From an uncultured Phascolarctobacterium sp. (GTDB lineage Bacteria; Bacillota; Negativicutes; Acidaminococcales; Acidaminococcaceae): a DNA stretch of 45,576 nucleotides. The DNA lies in contig UQZN01000021.1 in NCBI GenBank assembly GCA_900545535.1, positions 1 through 45,576 on the forward strand. Direction: 5' to 3'. The notes below the pieces were generated by a model. That model was not told the DNA's origin, searched no databases, and saw nothing but the letters and a program-made list of their open reading frames with translations. A program made the position numbers and the translations under genes. Shown one piece after another: positions 25,355-32,889 of the stretch. Positions within the stretch are counted from its first letter, which is position 1, and every line of letters begins with the position of its first letter.

Positions 25355-26149
25355 ATGGTCAACAAAAAAGAACAGTATCAAAAGTTAGTGGAAAAGAGGC
25401 AAGCATGCAGATGTTGCAGTGATTTTGGATTAAAAAACGGGGAAGAAATTTTAAAAGCTAAGCAGAAGAAGGATATTAATGAAATAGGCCAATGGACTGC
25501 TTCTTATACGCCAACATCTAAAGGAAGTCTGAATGCAAAAATAGTCATCTTAGGCCAGGATTGGGGAACGATTGAGGAATATAATAATTTTATAAATAGC
25601 GGTGAAATTGGTAAATTTCCTACATCGGAGTATGAGTTCAACACAAGTCCAACAAATAAAAACTTGGAAATCGGCTTAAAAGAAATTGATAAAGAAGTTG
25701 ATTTAAAGAAAGGTAATTTTGGCGAATGCTTTATGACTAATGCAATATTATGTTATAAAACGGGAAAAATGAGTACTAAAATAAAAGATGAAAATTATAG
25801 AAGATGTATTCAAAAATTTTTGTATGAATTATTAGATATTATAAAACCAGAGATAATAATTGTTTTGGGAAAACAAACTTTTAATGCGGTAGTGCAGTGT
25901 AGTAAAGGCAATCTTGTAGATGAGGGAAATGTTTATAAAAAGTCATGGTATTATAATAGGACTATTTTACATGGATTAAAAGGGAATTTTAAATATTGTC
26001 TTAAAGAACATGAAATTCTGGTATTTCCTATGGCTCATACAGGAGCTTTGGGGGTGCTTAATAGAAACAGACACCAAAATGCTCGTGAATTTATAAAAGA
26101 TTGGGAAGATTTGAGTGATTATCTGAAGGATAATAGTATTTTGAAATAA
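25355..26149 (+). CDS. Uracil-DNA glycosylase superfamily protein
   Basis: A protein of about 265 residues with the UDG-like fold. Visible elements are an N-terminal Cys cluster (ACRCCSDFGL), the motif-A-like strand-loop KIVILGQDWGTIEEY, the helix region GNFGECFMTNAILCYKTG, a strand IIIVLGKQTFNAV and the motif-B-like VFPMAHTGALGVLNRNR near the C-terminus. The canonical catalytic Asp/Asn of families 1-5 cannot be assigned with confidence, so the substrate is open. The start is either 25352 or the next codon 25355; spacing from AGAGGG (7 bases) favours 25355. It shares the AT-rich composition of the WYL island and ends at a terminator shared with purC. Confidence 0.75.
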   Translation: MVNKKEQYQKLVEKRQACRCCSDFGLKNGEEILKAKQKKDINEIGQWTASYTPTSKGSLNAKIVILGQDWGTIEEYNNFINSGEIGKFPTSEYEFNTSPTNKNLEIGLKEIDKEVDLKKGNFGECFMTNAILCYKTGKMSTKIKDENYRRCIQKFLYELLDIIKPEIIIVLGKQTFNAVVQCSKGNLVDEGNVYKKSWYYNRTILHGLKGNFKYCLKEHEILVFPMAHTGALGVLNRNRHQNAREFIKDWEDLSDYLKDNSILK

Positions 26150-26163
26150 ATAATACTCCTGTA

Positions 26164-26198
26164 ACAAAAAAGCCGACCAGAAGGTCGGCTTTTACTTT
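26164..26198. terminator. Bidirectional terminator between the WYL island and purC
   Basis: AAAAGCCGACC-AGAA-GGTCGGCTTTT is followed by further T-rich sequence on both strands. Confidence 0.88.
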
Positions 26199-26209
26199 TT
26201 GGTATAAAA

Positions 26210-26914
26210 TTATTTGCCGGTCAGGCGTTTGATGATTTCCTGATAGGCTTCTTCGACGCTGCCCATATCGCGGCGGAAGCGGTCTTTGTCGAGCTTTTCG
26301 TTGGTGTCCCAGTCCCACAGGCGGCTGGTATCAGGGGTGATCTCATCGGCGAGGATGACTTTACCGTCGGCATCGACGCCAAATTCCAGCTTGAAATCGA
26401 TGAGGCGGACTTTACGTTCAGTCAAAAAGGCTTTGAGGATCTCGTTGATCTTTAAAGCATAGGCTTTGATTTCTGCGACCTGCGCATCGGTAGCGAGACC
26501 GAAAGCTTCAGCATAGTCGGCGTTGATCATGGGATCGCCCAGATCATCGTTTTTGTAGTAAAATTCTACGATAGGGCGCTTCATGACATAGCCTTCTTCG
26601 ACGCCCATTTTTTGAGCCAGGCTGCCGGCAGCTATGTTGCGGGTAACCACTTCTATCGGGATAATGGTGACTTTTTTGCAGAGGGCTTCACGGTCACTGA
26701 GTTTTTTGATCTGATGATGCGGGATACCGTTTTTTCCCAGCAGGTCAAAGAAGAAGCTGGTGATCGTATTATTCATAATGCCTTTATCGACGATAGTGCC
26801 TTTTTTGAGGCCGTTCATGGCGGTAGCGTCATCTTTATAATAGATGATTACTTCATTGGGGTTCTCGGTTTCAAAAACTTTTTTGGCTTTGCCTTCATAC
26901 AACATATTTGCCAT
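26210..26914 (-). CDS. purC: Phosphoribosylaminoimidazole-succinocarboxamide synthase
   Basis: A 234-residue SAICAR synthetase, the usual bacterial length. It joins CAIR and aspartate using ATP in purine synthesis. Signature segments are MLYEGKAKKVFE at the N-terminus, the PurC pattern KLSDREALCKKVTIIPIEVVTRNIAAGS, VEFYYKNDDLGDPMIN, LIDFKLEFG and ADEITPDTSRLWD. The frame reaches a TTG further up, but the ATG at 26914 with GCAGG upstream gives the normal N-terminus. It has its own strong promoter and PurBox-like sites. No other pur genes are adjacent. Confidence 0.93.
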   Translation of the reverse strand: MANMLYEGKAKKVFETENPNEVIIYYKDDATAMNGLKKGTIVDKGIMNNTITSFFFDLLGKNGIPHHQIKKLSDREALCKKVTIIPIEVVTRNIAAGSLAQKMGVEEGYVMKRPIVEFYYKNDDLGDPMINADYAEAFGLATDAQVAEIKAYALKINEILKAFLTERKVRLIDFKLEFGVDADGKVILADEITPDTSRLWDWDTNEKLDKDRFRRDMGSVEEAYQEIIKRLTGK

Positions 26915-26963
26915 TGTCTGCAACCTGCTTTCTTTTAAATAAATTTATTAGTAGAGCCGGCGA

Positions 26964-27022
26964 ATGTAAAGCACTCGTCGCCTGCTAAATCGCAAGAGTC
27001 GATGATTTCGCATTTTTTACAT
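26964..27022 (-). promoter_or_regulatory. Structured purC leader (closed by a 7-bp stem)
   Basis: The predicted purC transcript starts near 27020. A 59-base segment closed by ATGTAAA/TTTACAT (27022-27016 with 26970-26964) contains a possible inner stem (GCgAAATC/GATTTaGC). It does not match a purine, PRPP or ZTP riboswitch consensus that I recognise. It may be a simple stabilising structure or an unrecognised regulator. Confidence 0.35.
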
Positions 27023-27026
27023 TGTT

Positions 27027-27055
27027 AGTTTAGCCTGTTTGCCTGTCCTTGTCAA
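27027..27055 (-). promoter_or_regulatory. purC promoter
   Basis: On the minus strand TTGACA (27055-27050), a 17-base spacer and TAAACT (27032-27027), about 113 bases upstream of the purC start. Confidence 0.75.
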
Positions 27056-27059
27056 TAAT

Positions 27060-27124
27060 TTTTCGGAACATTTAATGTGAATTTTAGTAAAAAAGCACCT
27101 TTTTAGGCAAATTTTCCGAACATT
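27060..27124. promoter_or_regulatory. PurR-box-like sites upstream of purC
   Basis: TTTTCCGAACATT (27112-27124) fits the Gram-positive PurBox (WWWWCCGAACWWT). A related TTTTCGGAACATT with one C-to-G change lies at 27060-27072, immediately upstream of the purC -35. They are in the same orientation about 52 bases apart, unlike the inverted pair spaced 16-17 bases in Bacillus. A PurR homologue is not in the window. Confidence 0.5.
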
Positions 27125-27160
27125 CAAACAGGAAAAATGAAAAATATTTGCCAAAAACTC

Positions 27161-27189
27161 TTTACAAATCAAAAAATGTGATTTATAAT
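27161..27189 (+). promoter_or_regulatory. glnN promoter
   Basis: TTTACA (27161-27166), a 17-base spacer and TATAAT (27184-27189). The start site is predicted near 27196, only about 5 bases before the leader hairpin. Confidence 0.75.
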
Positions 27190-27200
27190 CACAGCATAAG

Positions 27201-27250
27201 CAACAGCGAAGTTGCAGGCCAAGGCCTGAGTTCGCTGTTGTTTTGTTTTT
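27201..27250 (+). promoter_or_regulatory. Terminator-like attenuator in the glnN leader
   Basis: CAACAGCGAA (27201-27210) pairs perfectly with TTCGCTGTTG (27231-27240), enclosing an AGGC-CAAG-GCCT hairpin, and TTTTGTTTTT follows. This is an intrinsic-terminator shape placed between promoter and gene, so expression probably needs read-through or an antiterminator. Confidence 0.6.
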
Positions 27251-27286
27251 ATTGTCGCTTAGATTAGATAAGGGGGAGAGACGATT

Positions 27287-29374
27287 ATGAGCAATGTACC
27301 AAAAATGTTTGGCAGCCTGGTTTTTAACGAGACGGTCATGAAAGACCGCCTGCCGACGGCTACCTACAAGACGTTCAAAAATGCTGTCTTAAAAGGCGAA
27401 GCGCTGGATCTGCCGATCGCTAATATCATCGCCAACGCGATGAAGGATTGGGCTTTGGAGCATGGCGCTACCCACTTTACGCACTGGTTCCAGCCGATGA
27501 CCGGCATTACGGCCGAGAAGCATGAAAGCTTTATTGCTCCGACTGCCGATGGCCGTGTTATTATGGATTTTTCCGGCAAGGAATTGATCCAGGGTGAGCC
27601 TGATGCTTCCAGCTTTCCGTCCGGCGGCCTGCGCGCTACTTTTGAAGCCCGCGGTTACACTGCCTGGGACCCGACCTCTTATGCTTTTATTAAGGATGGC
27701 TGTTTATGTATCCCGACTGCGTTTTGTTCCTATACCGGTGAAGTACTGGATAAAAAAGCGCCGCTGCTGCGTTCGATGTGCTGTGTAGATAAAGCAGCCA
27801 AACGTATCCTGGCACTGTTTGGGGAAACTACCGAGAAGGTAGTGACGACAGTAGGGCCGGAACAGGAATATTTTCTGGTCGATAAGGATATGTGGGAGCA
27901 GCGCAGAGATTTGATTTATACCGGCCGTACTTTATTTGGTGCCAAGGTACCCAAAGGCCAGGAGATGGAAGACCATTATTTTGGGATCATCAAACCGCGT
28001 GTGCTGGCCTTTATGAAAGAGCTGGATGAAGAGCTGTGGAAGCTGGGCGTGCTGGCAAAAACGGAGCATAACGAAGTAGCTCCGGCGCAGCATGAGCTGG
28101 CGCCGATCTTTACTACTACCAATGTGGCTTCGGATCACAATCAGCTGACTATGGAATTTATGAAGCGCGTGGCCCTGCGGCACGGCCTGGTGTGCCTGCT
28201 GCATGAGAAGCCTTTTGCAGGCGTCAACGGCAGCGGCAAGCATAATAACTGGTCTATTGCTACGGCCGAAGGCGATAATTTACTGAGCCCCGGCAAAGAG
28301 CCGCATAAAAATACCCGTTTCTTACTGTTTCTTGCAGCCATTATCAAGGCTGTTGATGAATATCAGGACCTGCTGCGCGTGAGCGTAGCCAGCGCCGGCA
28401 ACGACCACCGTCTCGGCGCGAACGAAGCGCCTCCGGCGATCGTATCGGTTTTCCTGGGTACAGAGCTGACCAATATTCTGGAAGCTATCGAAAAAGGGAA
28501 AAAATACAATCCTGATGCGGCTGCTCTGCTGAAGCTGAGCGGCGATATTATCCCGGCACTGACCAAGGATAATACTGATAGAAACCGCACGTCTCCGTTT
28601 GCTTTTACCGGCAATAAATTTGAGTTCAGAATGCTGGGCAGCGAGTTTTCGATCGCTGGACCCAATATCGTTCTCAATACTATCGTTGCTGAAGCTTTGG
28701 AGCAATTTGCAGATAAATTAGAAAAGGCAGCCGATAAAGAGGCTGCTATGAAGAAATTGATCAAAGAAACCATCGTCAAGCATAAACGCATCGTGTTCAA
28801 CGGTGACGGCTATACGGACGCATGGGTCAAAGAGGCCAAATCGAGGGGGCTTCTCAATCTTAAATCTACGCCGGAAGCGCTGCCTTATATGGAAGCAAAG
28901 AAGAATGTCGACCTGTTTGTCAAACATGGTATTTTTACCGCGACCGAGGTGCATTCCAGGGTGGAGATCATGCTGGAAAAATATGCCAAAACGATCAATA
29001 TCGAAGCTTTGACCATGCTGGATATGCTGCATAAGGATATCCTGCCGGCGGCAGTTGCTTATACTAATGATCTGCTGGGCAGCGCTACAGCCAAAAAGGC
29101 ACTGGGAATCAAGAGCTGTTTTGAGGCTGAGCTGGCGGCTAAGCTTTCTGATCTGACGTCTAAAATGTATACCAGCGGTGAAAAACTGGCTAAAGCCCTG
29201 AAAGGCGTAGAAAAATGCGCCAATATGAAGGCGGAAGCTAATTATTACCATGACACGGTTTTGAAAGAAATGGAACTTCTGCGCAGCTATGCCGATGCGG
29301 CCGAAGAACTGATCGGCGAAGATTACCTGCCATATCCAACCTATGGCAAGCTGCTGTACGGCGTCAATAACTAA
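27287..29374 (+). CDS. glnN: Type III glutamine synthetase
   Basis: A 695-residue GSIII enzyme, the expected length (GSI and GSII are much shorter). It makes glutamine from glutamate, ammonia and ATP. Typical GSIII segments are VPKMFGSLVFNETVMKDRLP at the N-terminus, HWFQPMTGITAEKHESF, GPEQEYFLVD, KTEHNEVAPAQHELAP, NGSGKHNNWS, AGNDHRLGANEAPPAI and FAFTGNKFEFRMLGS. The C-terminal 200 residues are the long helical extension of this class. A GGGGGAG site precedes the ATG. It is followed by a terminator and then an ammonium transporter-PII gene, so this is the nitrogen-assimilation locus, with control probably through the leader attenuator. Confidence 0.95.
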   Translation: MSNVPKMFGSLVFNETVMKDRLPTATYKTFKNAVLKGEALDLPIANIIANAMKDWALEHGATHFTHWFQPMTGITAEKHESFIAPTADGRVIMDFSGKELIQGEPDASSFPSGGLRATFEARGYTAWDPTSYAFIKDGCLCIPTAFCSYTGEVLDKKAPLLRSMCCVDKAAKRILALFGETTEKVVTTVGPEQEYFLVDKDMWEQRRDLIYTGRTLFGAKVPKGQEMEDHYFGIIKPRVLAFMKELDEELWKLGVLAKTEHNEVAPAQHELAPIFTTTNVASDHNQLTMEFMKRVALRHGLVCLLHEKPFAGVNGSGKHNNWSIATAEGDNLLSPGKEPHKNTRFLLFLAAIIKAVDEYQDLLRVSVASAGNDHRLGANEAPPAIVSVFLGTELTNILEAIEKGKKYNPDAAALLKLSGDIIPALTKDNTDRNRTSPFAFTGNKFEFRMLGSEFSIAGPNIVLNTIVAEALEQFADKLEKAADKEAAMKKLIKETIVKHKRIVFNGDGYTDAWVKEAKSRGLLNLKSTPEALPYMEAKKNVDLFVKHGIFTATEVHSRVEIMLEKYAKTINIEALTMLDMLHKDILPAAVAYTNDLLGSATAKKALGIKSCFEAELAAKLSDLTSKMYTSGEKLAKALKGVEKCANMKAEANYYHDTVLKEMELLRSYADAAEELIGEDYLPYPTYGKLLYGVNN

Positions 29375-29404
29375 AAGACGCACAGGGGACGGTCAACAAC
29401 GCGA

Positions 29405-29438
29405 AGAAGCGTATCCGTAAGGGATACGCTTCTTTTTG
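29405..29438 (+). terminator. Terminator after glnN
   Basis: A 12-bp perfect stem (AGAAGCGTATCC/GGATACGCTTCT) is followed by T5. The Amt gene begins only about 40 bases later with no good promoter between, so it may be an attenuating terminator inside an operon. Confidence 0.8.
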
Positions 29439-29480
29439 TATAAAAAATAGAGATAAAATGATTGGATGTGGAGGACTATG

Positions 29481-31199
29481 ATGGAGAAATATGTAGCAGC
29501 AGATACGATTTGGGTATTGATCGGCGCATTTATGGTATTTTTTATGCAGCCTGGCTTTGCCATGGTCGAGACTGGTTTTACCAGAGCTAAAAATGCCGGC
29601 AATATCGTCATGAAAAACTTTATGGACTTATGTCTGGGCAGTATCGTGTTCTGGATCATCGGCTTTGGCCTGATGTTTGGTACGGATATTGGCGGTTTGC
29701 TTGGTATGCCTGATTTCTTTGTACAGAACGATTATGGAGCTTCTTATCCATCCTGGGCCTTCTTTATCTTTCAAACAGTTTTCTGTGCTACGGCCGCGAC
29801 TATTGTCTCAGGCGCTATGGCCGAGCGGACGAAGTTTTCTGTGTACTGTATGTACAGTATCCTGATCAGCGCGGTCATTTATCCGATCTCGGGACACTGG
29901 ATCTGGGGCGGCGGCTGGCTGGCGGAAATGGGCTTCCATGATTTTGCCGGTTCGACTGCGGTCCATATGGTTGGCGGTGTAGCAGCGCTTGTCGGCGCAA
30001 AGATCCTGGGGCCGCGTATTGGTAAATATAATGCTGACGGCAGCGTTAATGCCATACCGGGACACAGTCTGACGCTGGGCGCTCTGGGTGTATTCATCCT
30101 CTGGTTCGGCTGGTTTGGTTTCAACGGCGGCTCTACAGTTTGCGCGACTGGCGACGATGTCTTGACGTCGATGGGCAGAATCTTTGTTACAACTAATCTG
30201 GCGGCTGCCGCCGCAGCTACGGCGACGATGTTTCTGACCTGGCTGCGTTATGGCAAGCCAGATGTTTCGATGACGCTGAACGGTGCCCTGGCAGGGCTGG
30301 TTGCGATCACTGCCGGCTGCGATACAGTCAGTGTGCCTGGTTCTTTTGCTATCGGCATTATCGCCGGGATCGTGATCGTTTTTGCAGTAGAATTTTTTGA
30401 TCAGGTGCTCAAAATAGATGATCCGGTGGGCGCGATTTCTGTACATGGTGTCTGCGGCGCTTTGGGTACGCTTCTGGTGGGTATTTTTGCGGTGGACGGC
30501 GGCTTGCTGTACGGCGGCGGTACTGATCTGCTGCTGACGCAGGCAACGGGCGTGATCGCGGTTGCCGCTTATATCGGTATCGTGATGACGTTTGTTTTCC
30601 AAATCATCGATAAAACTATCGGCCTGCGCGTCACCGCCCGTGAAGAAATCGCCGGCCTGGATATGGAAGAGCATGGCCTGGCCAGTTCCTATGCTGACTT
30701 TATGCCGGCTGTGGAAGATTTCCACGGAGCCGTAAGCACTGCGGAAGCAGCAGAGGCTGGCGTGATGGTGGCTCATGTCCCTGCAGCAGCGGGAGCGACG
30801 TCGGCAGCAACTGTTGGCAAGCCGGCAGATACGCCGAAGATGACCAAGATCGTTATCATTACTTCGCAGCTGCGGTTTGAAATGCTGAAGGATGCTTTGG
30901 ATAAACTGGGGATCACAGGCATGACGGTAACGAAGGTTTTGGGTTATGGCCTGCAGAAAGGCAATACTGAATATTACCGCGGCGCGGAAGTCAGCGTACA
31001 TTTGCTGCCCAAGGTCAAAGTTGAGCTGATCGTTTCGGCGATCCCTGTAGAGGCTGTTGTGGCTGCAGCGAAAAAAGTGCTGTATACCGGTAAGTATGGC
31101 GACGGTAAAATCTTTATCTACGACGTGGAAAACGTCGTCAAGATCCGTACCGGCGAGGAAGGCTATGATGCCTTACAGGATAAACCGCTCGAAGAATAA
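29481..31199 (+). CDS. Ammonium transporter fused to a PII signalling domain (Amt-GlnK fusion)
   Basis: A 572-residue fusion. Residues about 1-400 are an Amt channel with 11 hydrophobic segments, MQPGFAMVETGFTRAKNAGNI near the N-terminus, the twin conducting histidines in VHMVGGVAALVG and VHGVCGALGT, and WFGWFGFNGGST. A linker rich in Ala (about 400-450) leads into a complete PII domain (about 453-572): KIVIITSQLRFEMLKDALDKLGITGMTVTKV, the T-loop region GLQKGNTEYYRGAEV, LPKVKVELIV and TGKYGDGKIFIYDV..VVKIRTGEEG. The T-loop residue matching Tyr51, the uridylylation site, is Val. PII normally blocks Amt by inserting its T-loop, so this protein may gate itself. GGAGG 6 bases before favours the ATG at 29481. 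Confidence 0.92.
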   Translation: MEKYVAADTIWVLIGAFMVFFMQPGFAMVETGFTRAKNAGNIVMKNFMDLCLGSIVFWIIGFGLMFGTDIGGLLGMPDFFVQNDYGASYPSWAFFIFQTVFCATAATIVSGAMAERTKFSVYCMYSILISAVIYPISGHWIWGGGWLAEMGFHDFAGSTAVHMVGGVAALVGAKILGPRIGKYNADGSVNAIPGHSLTLGALGVFILWFGWFGFNGGSTVCATGDDVLTSMGRIFVTTNLAAAAAATATMFLTWLRYGKPDVSMTLNGALAGLVAITAGCDTVSVPGSFAIGIIAGIVIVFAVEFFDQVLKIDDPVGAISVHGVCGALGTLLVGIFAVDGGLLYGGGTDLLLTQATGVIAVAAYIGIVMTFVFQIIDKTIGLRVTAREEIAGLDMEEHGLASSYADFMPAVEDFHGAVSTAEAAEAGVMVAHVPAAAGATSAATVGKPADTPKMTKIVIITSQLRFEMLKDALDKLGITGMTVTKVLGYGLQKGNTEYYRGAEVSVHLLPKVKVELIVSAIPVEAVVAAAKKVLYTGKYGDGKIFIYDVENVVKIRTGEEGYDALQDKPLEE

Positions 31200-31243
31200 T
31201 CGTAAAAGCTGAAAACTGTATAACTGCTGCGCACGGCAGCTGG

Positions 31244-31279
31244 CAAACAGTCCGTTCGATACTGAGCGGACTGTTTTTG
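31244..31279 (+). terminator. Terminator after the Amt-PII gene
   Basis: AACAGTCCG and CGGACTGTT arms with TTC/GAG inner pairing around a short loop are followed by T5. Confidence 0.8.
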
Positions 31280-31325
31280 TTGGAAAAATTTTCAATAAAG
31301 TAATTGATAATTATTATTAAAAACT

Positions 31326-31354
31326 TTGACGCACTGATCTTTATGTGATATAGT
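31326..31354 (+). promoter_or_regulatory. Promoter of the 90-residue unknown gene
   Basis: TTGACG (31326-31331), a 17-base spacer and TATAGT (31349-31354). The leader is about 70 bases long. Confidence 0.7.
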
Positions 31355-31428
31355 GGAATCAAGAACAGGGGTTGCTGGCAATAGCTGACAGTAACCGGTT
31401 TATTAAAAAAAGACAGGAGTTGAAAGTT

Positions 31429-31701
31429 ATGTTGTATACCGTAGAAGACGCGATCCAGATTTACCACGCCAAATCCTCAACTTTGGAATTTTTTGCGGCA
31501 AAAGTGCCGAAAGCTGCCTGGCAGGGAATTCGCAAAGCAGACATTGAACCGGCTAAGGAATACTACAGCGATGATATTATTGTAGATTTCGACTTGCTGG
31601 ACCGGGCCAACTATGAAGAAAAAGTCTGCGGCGGGGCGCATAGCGATCTTCCTGATGCGGCTTTCCCCGTACTTGTCATTGTCAAGGAACTGCCGGAATA
31701 A
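31429..31701 (+). CDS. Small unknown soluble protein
   Basis: A 90-residue acidic protein with no recognised domain. It has mixed helix/strand character and ends in a hydrophobic strand (FPVLVIVKELPE). The frame opens upstream, but CAGGAG 9 bases before the ATG at 31429 sets the start. It has its own promoter and terminator, which supports it as a real gene. No membrane segment or signal peptide is visible. Confidence 0.75.
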   Translation: MLYTVEDAIQIYHAKSSTLEFFAAKVPKAAWQGIRKADIEPAKEYYSDDIIVDFDLLDRANYEEKVCGGAHSDLPDAAFPVLVIVKELPE

Positions 31702-31715
31702 AAATTTTATGTATA

Positions 31716-31760
31716 AAAACGACCTTGCCAAGCCAGACGCTTACAAAGGTCGTTTTTTTA
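31716..31760 (+). terminator. Terminator after the small unknown gene
   Basis: AAAACGACCTT and AAAGGTCGTTTT arms around an 18-base loop are followed by a T7 run. Confidence 0.75.
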
Positions 31761-31879
31761 TTTACTTTAAAACAGAGATTGGATATTGCAGGTATAATGG
31801 GTAAAGGCAAGCTGCGTTTGATTATGGGGCGTCGGTTATATTGCTTGGGAAATAAAGCTGACGAAAGTATGGGGTCAAG

Positions 31880-32056
31880 GCCACATGTGAAATATTTCGT
31901 TAATGGGCGCAGCGTAAAAGGCAAAAGCGGAGTGACTTGTTTGAGCCTGCTGGCAGGCGAGTTTCACGGAGCTGCCTTTTAGCAAAGCCAAATAGAAATT
32001 TTCACCGTGGCTGGTGTTTCTTTGGTTCGTTTCTTTTGCCATCAAAAGAAATGAAC
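31880..32056. repeat. Probable interspersed repeat element with long terminal hairpin
   Basis: This stretch does not look like a functional gene. It ends in a 14-bp near-perfect inverted repeat (32025-32038 with 32043-32056; one G-T pair; loop CCAT). It resembles the recurrent non-coding 'TTTCTTTTG...CAAAAGAAA' elements seen in many Firmicute genomes, in which a degenerate ORF fragment precedes the hairpin. Only one copy is in the window, so the repeat status rests on general pattern knowledge. Confidence 0.4.
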
Positions 32057-32093
32057 AATGTAGTTTTGTAACCAAACTGTAATTTTTTTCCGG

Positions 32094-32143
32094 TCAATAT
32101 TTAAATATTGAAAACTTCACCCAGGCTAAAATGCGTATATAAT
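32094..32143 (+). promoter_or_regulatory. Promoter with upstream 18-bp palindrome
   Basis: The perfect palindrome TCAATATTTAAATATTGA (32094-32111) ends 4 bases before a TTCACC -35 (32116-32121), followed by a 16-base spacer and TATAAT (32138-32143). It looks like an activator or repressor site for the gene at 32197. Confidence 0.55.
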
Positions 32144-32196
32144 AAAAGCCGTAGAAATAAAACCTGCATAGCAGGAAAGGAAAGAGGTCAATTAAA

Positions 32197-32631
32197 ATGA
32201 AAAAATCTGTAATCGTAGTGGTCTGCTTATTATTGGTAGGCATTTTTGGCTGGTCGATCGCCAAAGCCAACAGCGCCGATATCAAAGTACATCTTGGCGC
32301 AGGCACCATCGTTATGGATCAGCAAGAGCTGGTATTAACTCCTGACGAAGCCATTGTGGTACAGGAAGATACAGTATACCTGCCGCTGCGTCCGCTGATG
32401 GAAAAAATGGATTACCAGGTCTTCTGGGATGCCGGTATGCAAAATGTTTCAATGGAAAAAGGTGATCAAACCTATTTCATGACGATTGGCAGTAACCAAT
32501 ACGGACGTAATGGTCAGACTATTACCCTGGACAATGCTCCTATTTTAGTTAATGGTAAGACTATGGTACCGGTTACCTTCTTTACCAATGTCATGAATAA
32601 AACTGTAGATGTCTCCAACAGCCATGTTTAA
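32197..32631 (+). CDS. Exported protein with copper amine oxidase-like N-terminal domain
   Basis: A 144-residue protein with an N-terminal signal or anchor segment (KKSVIVVVCLLLVGIFGW) and then one copper amine oxidase N-terminal-like domain (residues about 40-140; DTVYLPLRPLMEKMDYQVFWDAG and KTMVPVTFFTNVM are the typical repeats). This domain is common in exported proteins of Firmicutes and Negativicutes. It has no oxidase activity by itself and is thought to bind cell-wall or envelope partners. The GGAAAG-type site and promoter support the ATG at 32197. Single gene between its promoter and terminator. Confidence 0.85.
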   Translation: MKKSVIVVVCLLLVGIFGWSIAKANSADIKVHLGAGTIVMDQQELVLTPDEAIVVQEDTVYLPLRPLMEKMDYQVFWDAGMQNVSMEKGDQTYFMTIGSNQYGRNGQTITLDNAPILVNGKTMVPVTFFTNVMNKTVDVSNSHV

Positions 32632-32671
32632 GCCTTAAAGGCGATTACATCTCATATATAGCTTCCTACAG

Positions 32672-32706
32672 GCAAAATACCGCTTTCATTGAAAGCGGTA
32701 TTTTGC
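32672..32706 (+). terminator. Terminator after the copper amine oxidase-like domain gene
   Basis: A 16-bp perfect stem (GCAAAATACCGCTTTC and complement) with a 3-base loop. The A and T tracts make it usable in both directions. Confidence 0.85.
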
Positions 32707-32889
32707 TGTTTGCAGGTGCCGGTCAATAAGGTGAGGCAGAGCGGTAAAATAAAGCCTGGAGTATTTATTTGCCAAAAGAAAAAATGCGATAATATAAAAA
32801 ATAGGTTATAATTGATAGCGGATGAATTAACTATGTTATTTTGTAGAAATTATAGCGGCGTTGGTTAAAATACAGAAAGAGGTAGCTTT

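Noticed and set aside
27201..27250. Glutamine riboswitch (glnA RNA) before glnN
   Set aside because: The conserved glnA RNA core sequences were not seen; the leader is a simple terminator-like hairpin.
29808..31001. Minus-strand frame of 397 codons opposite the Amt-PII gene
   Set aside because: Low-complexity His/Arg/Gln-rich translation produced by antisense reading of a clear membrane protein gene.
31725..31982. 85-codon plus frame after the small unknown gene
   Set aside because: It starts inside the loop of a terminator and looks like the degenerate ORF part of an interspersed repeat.
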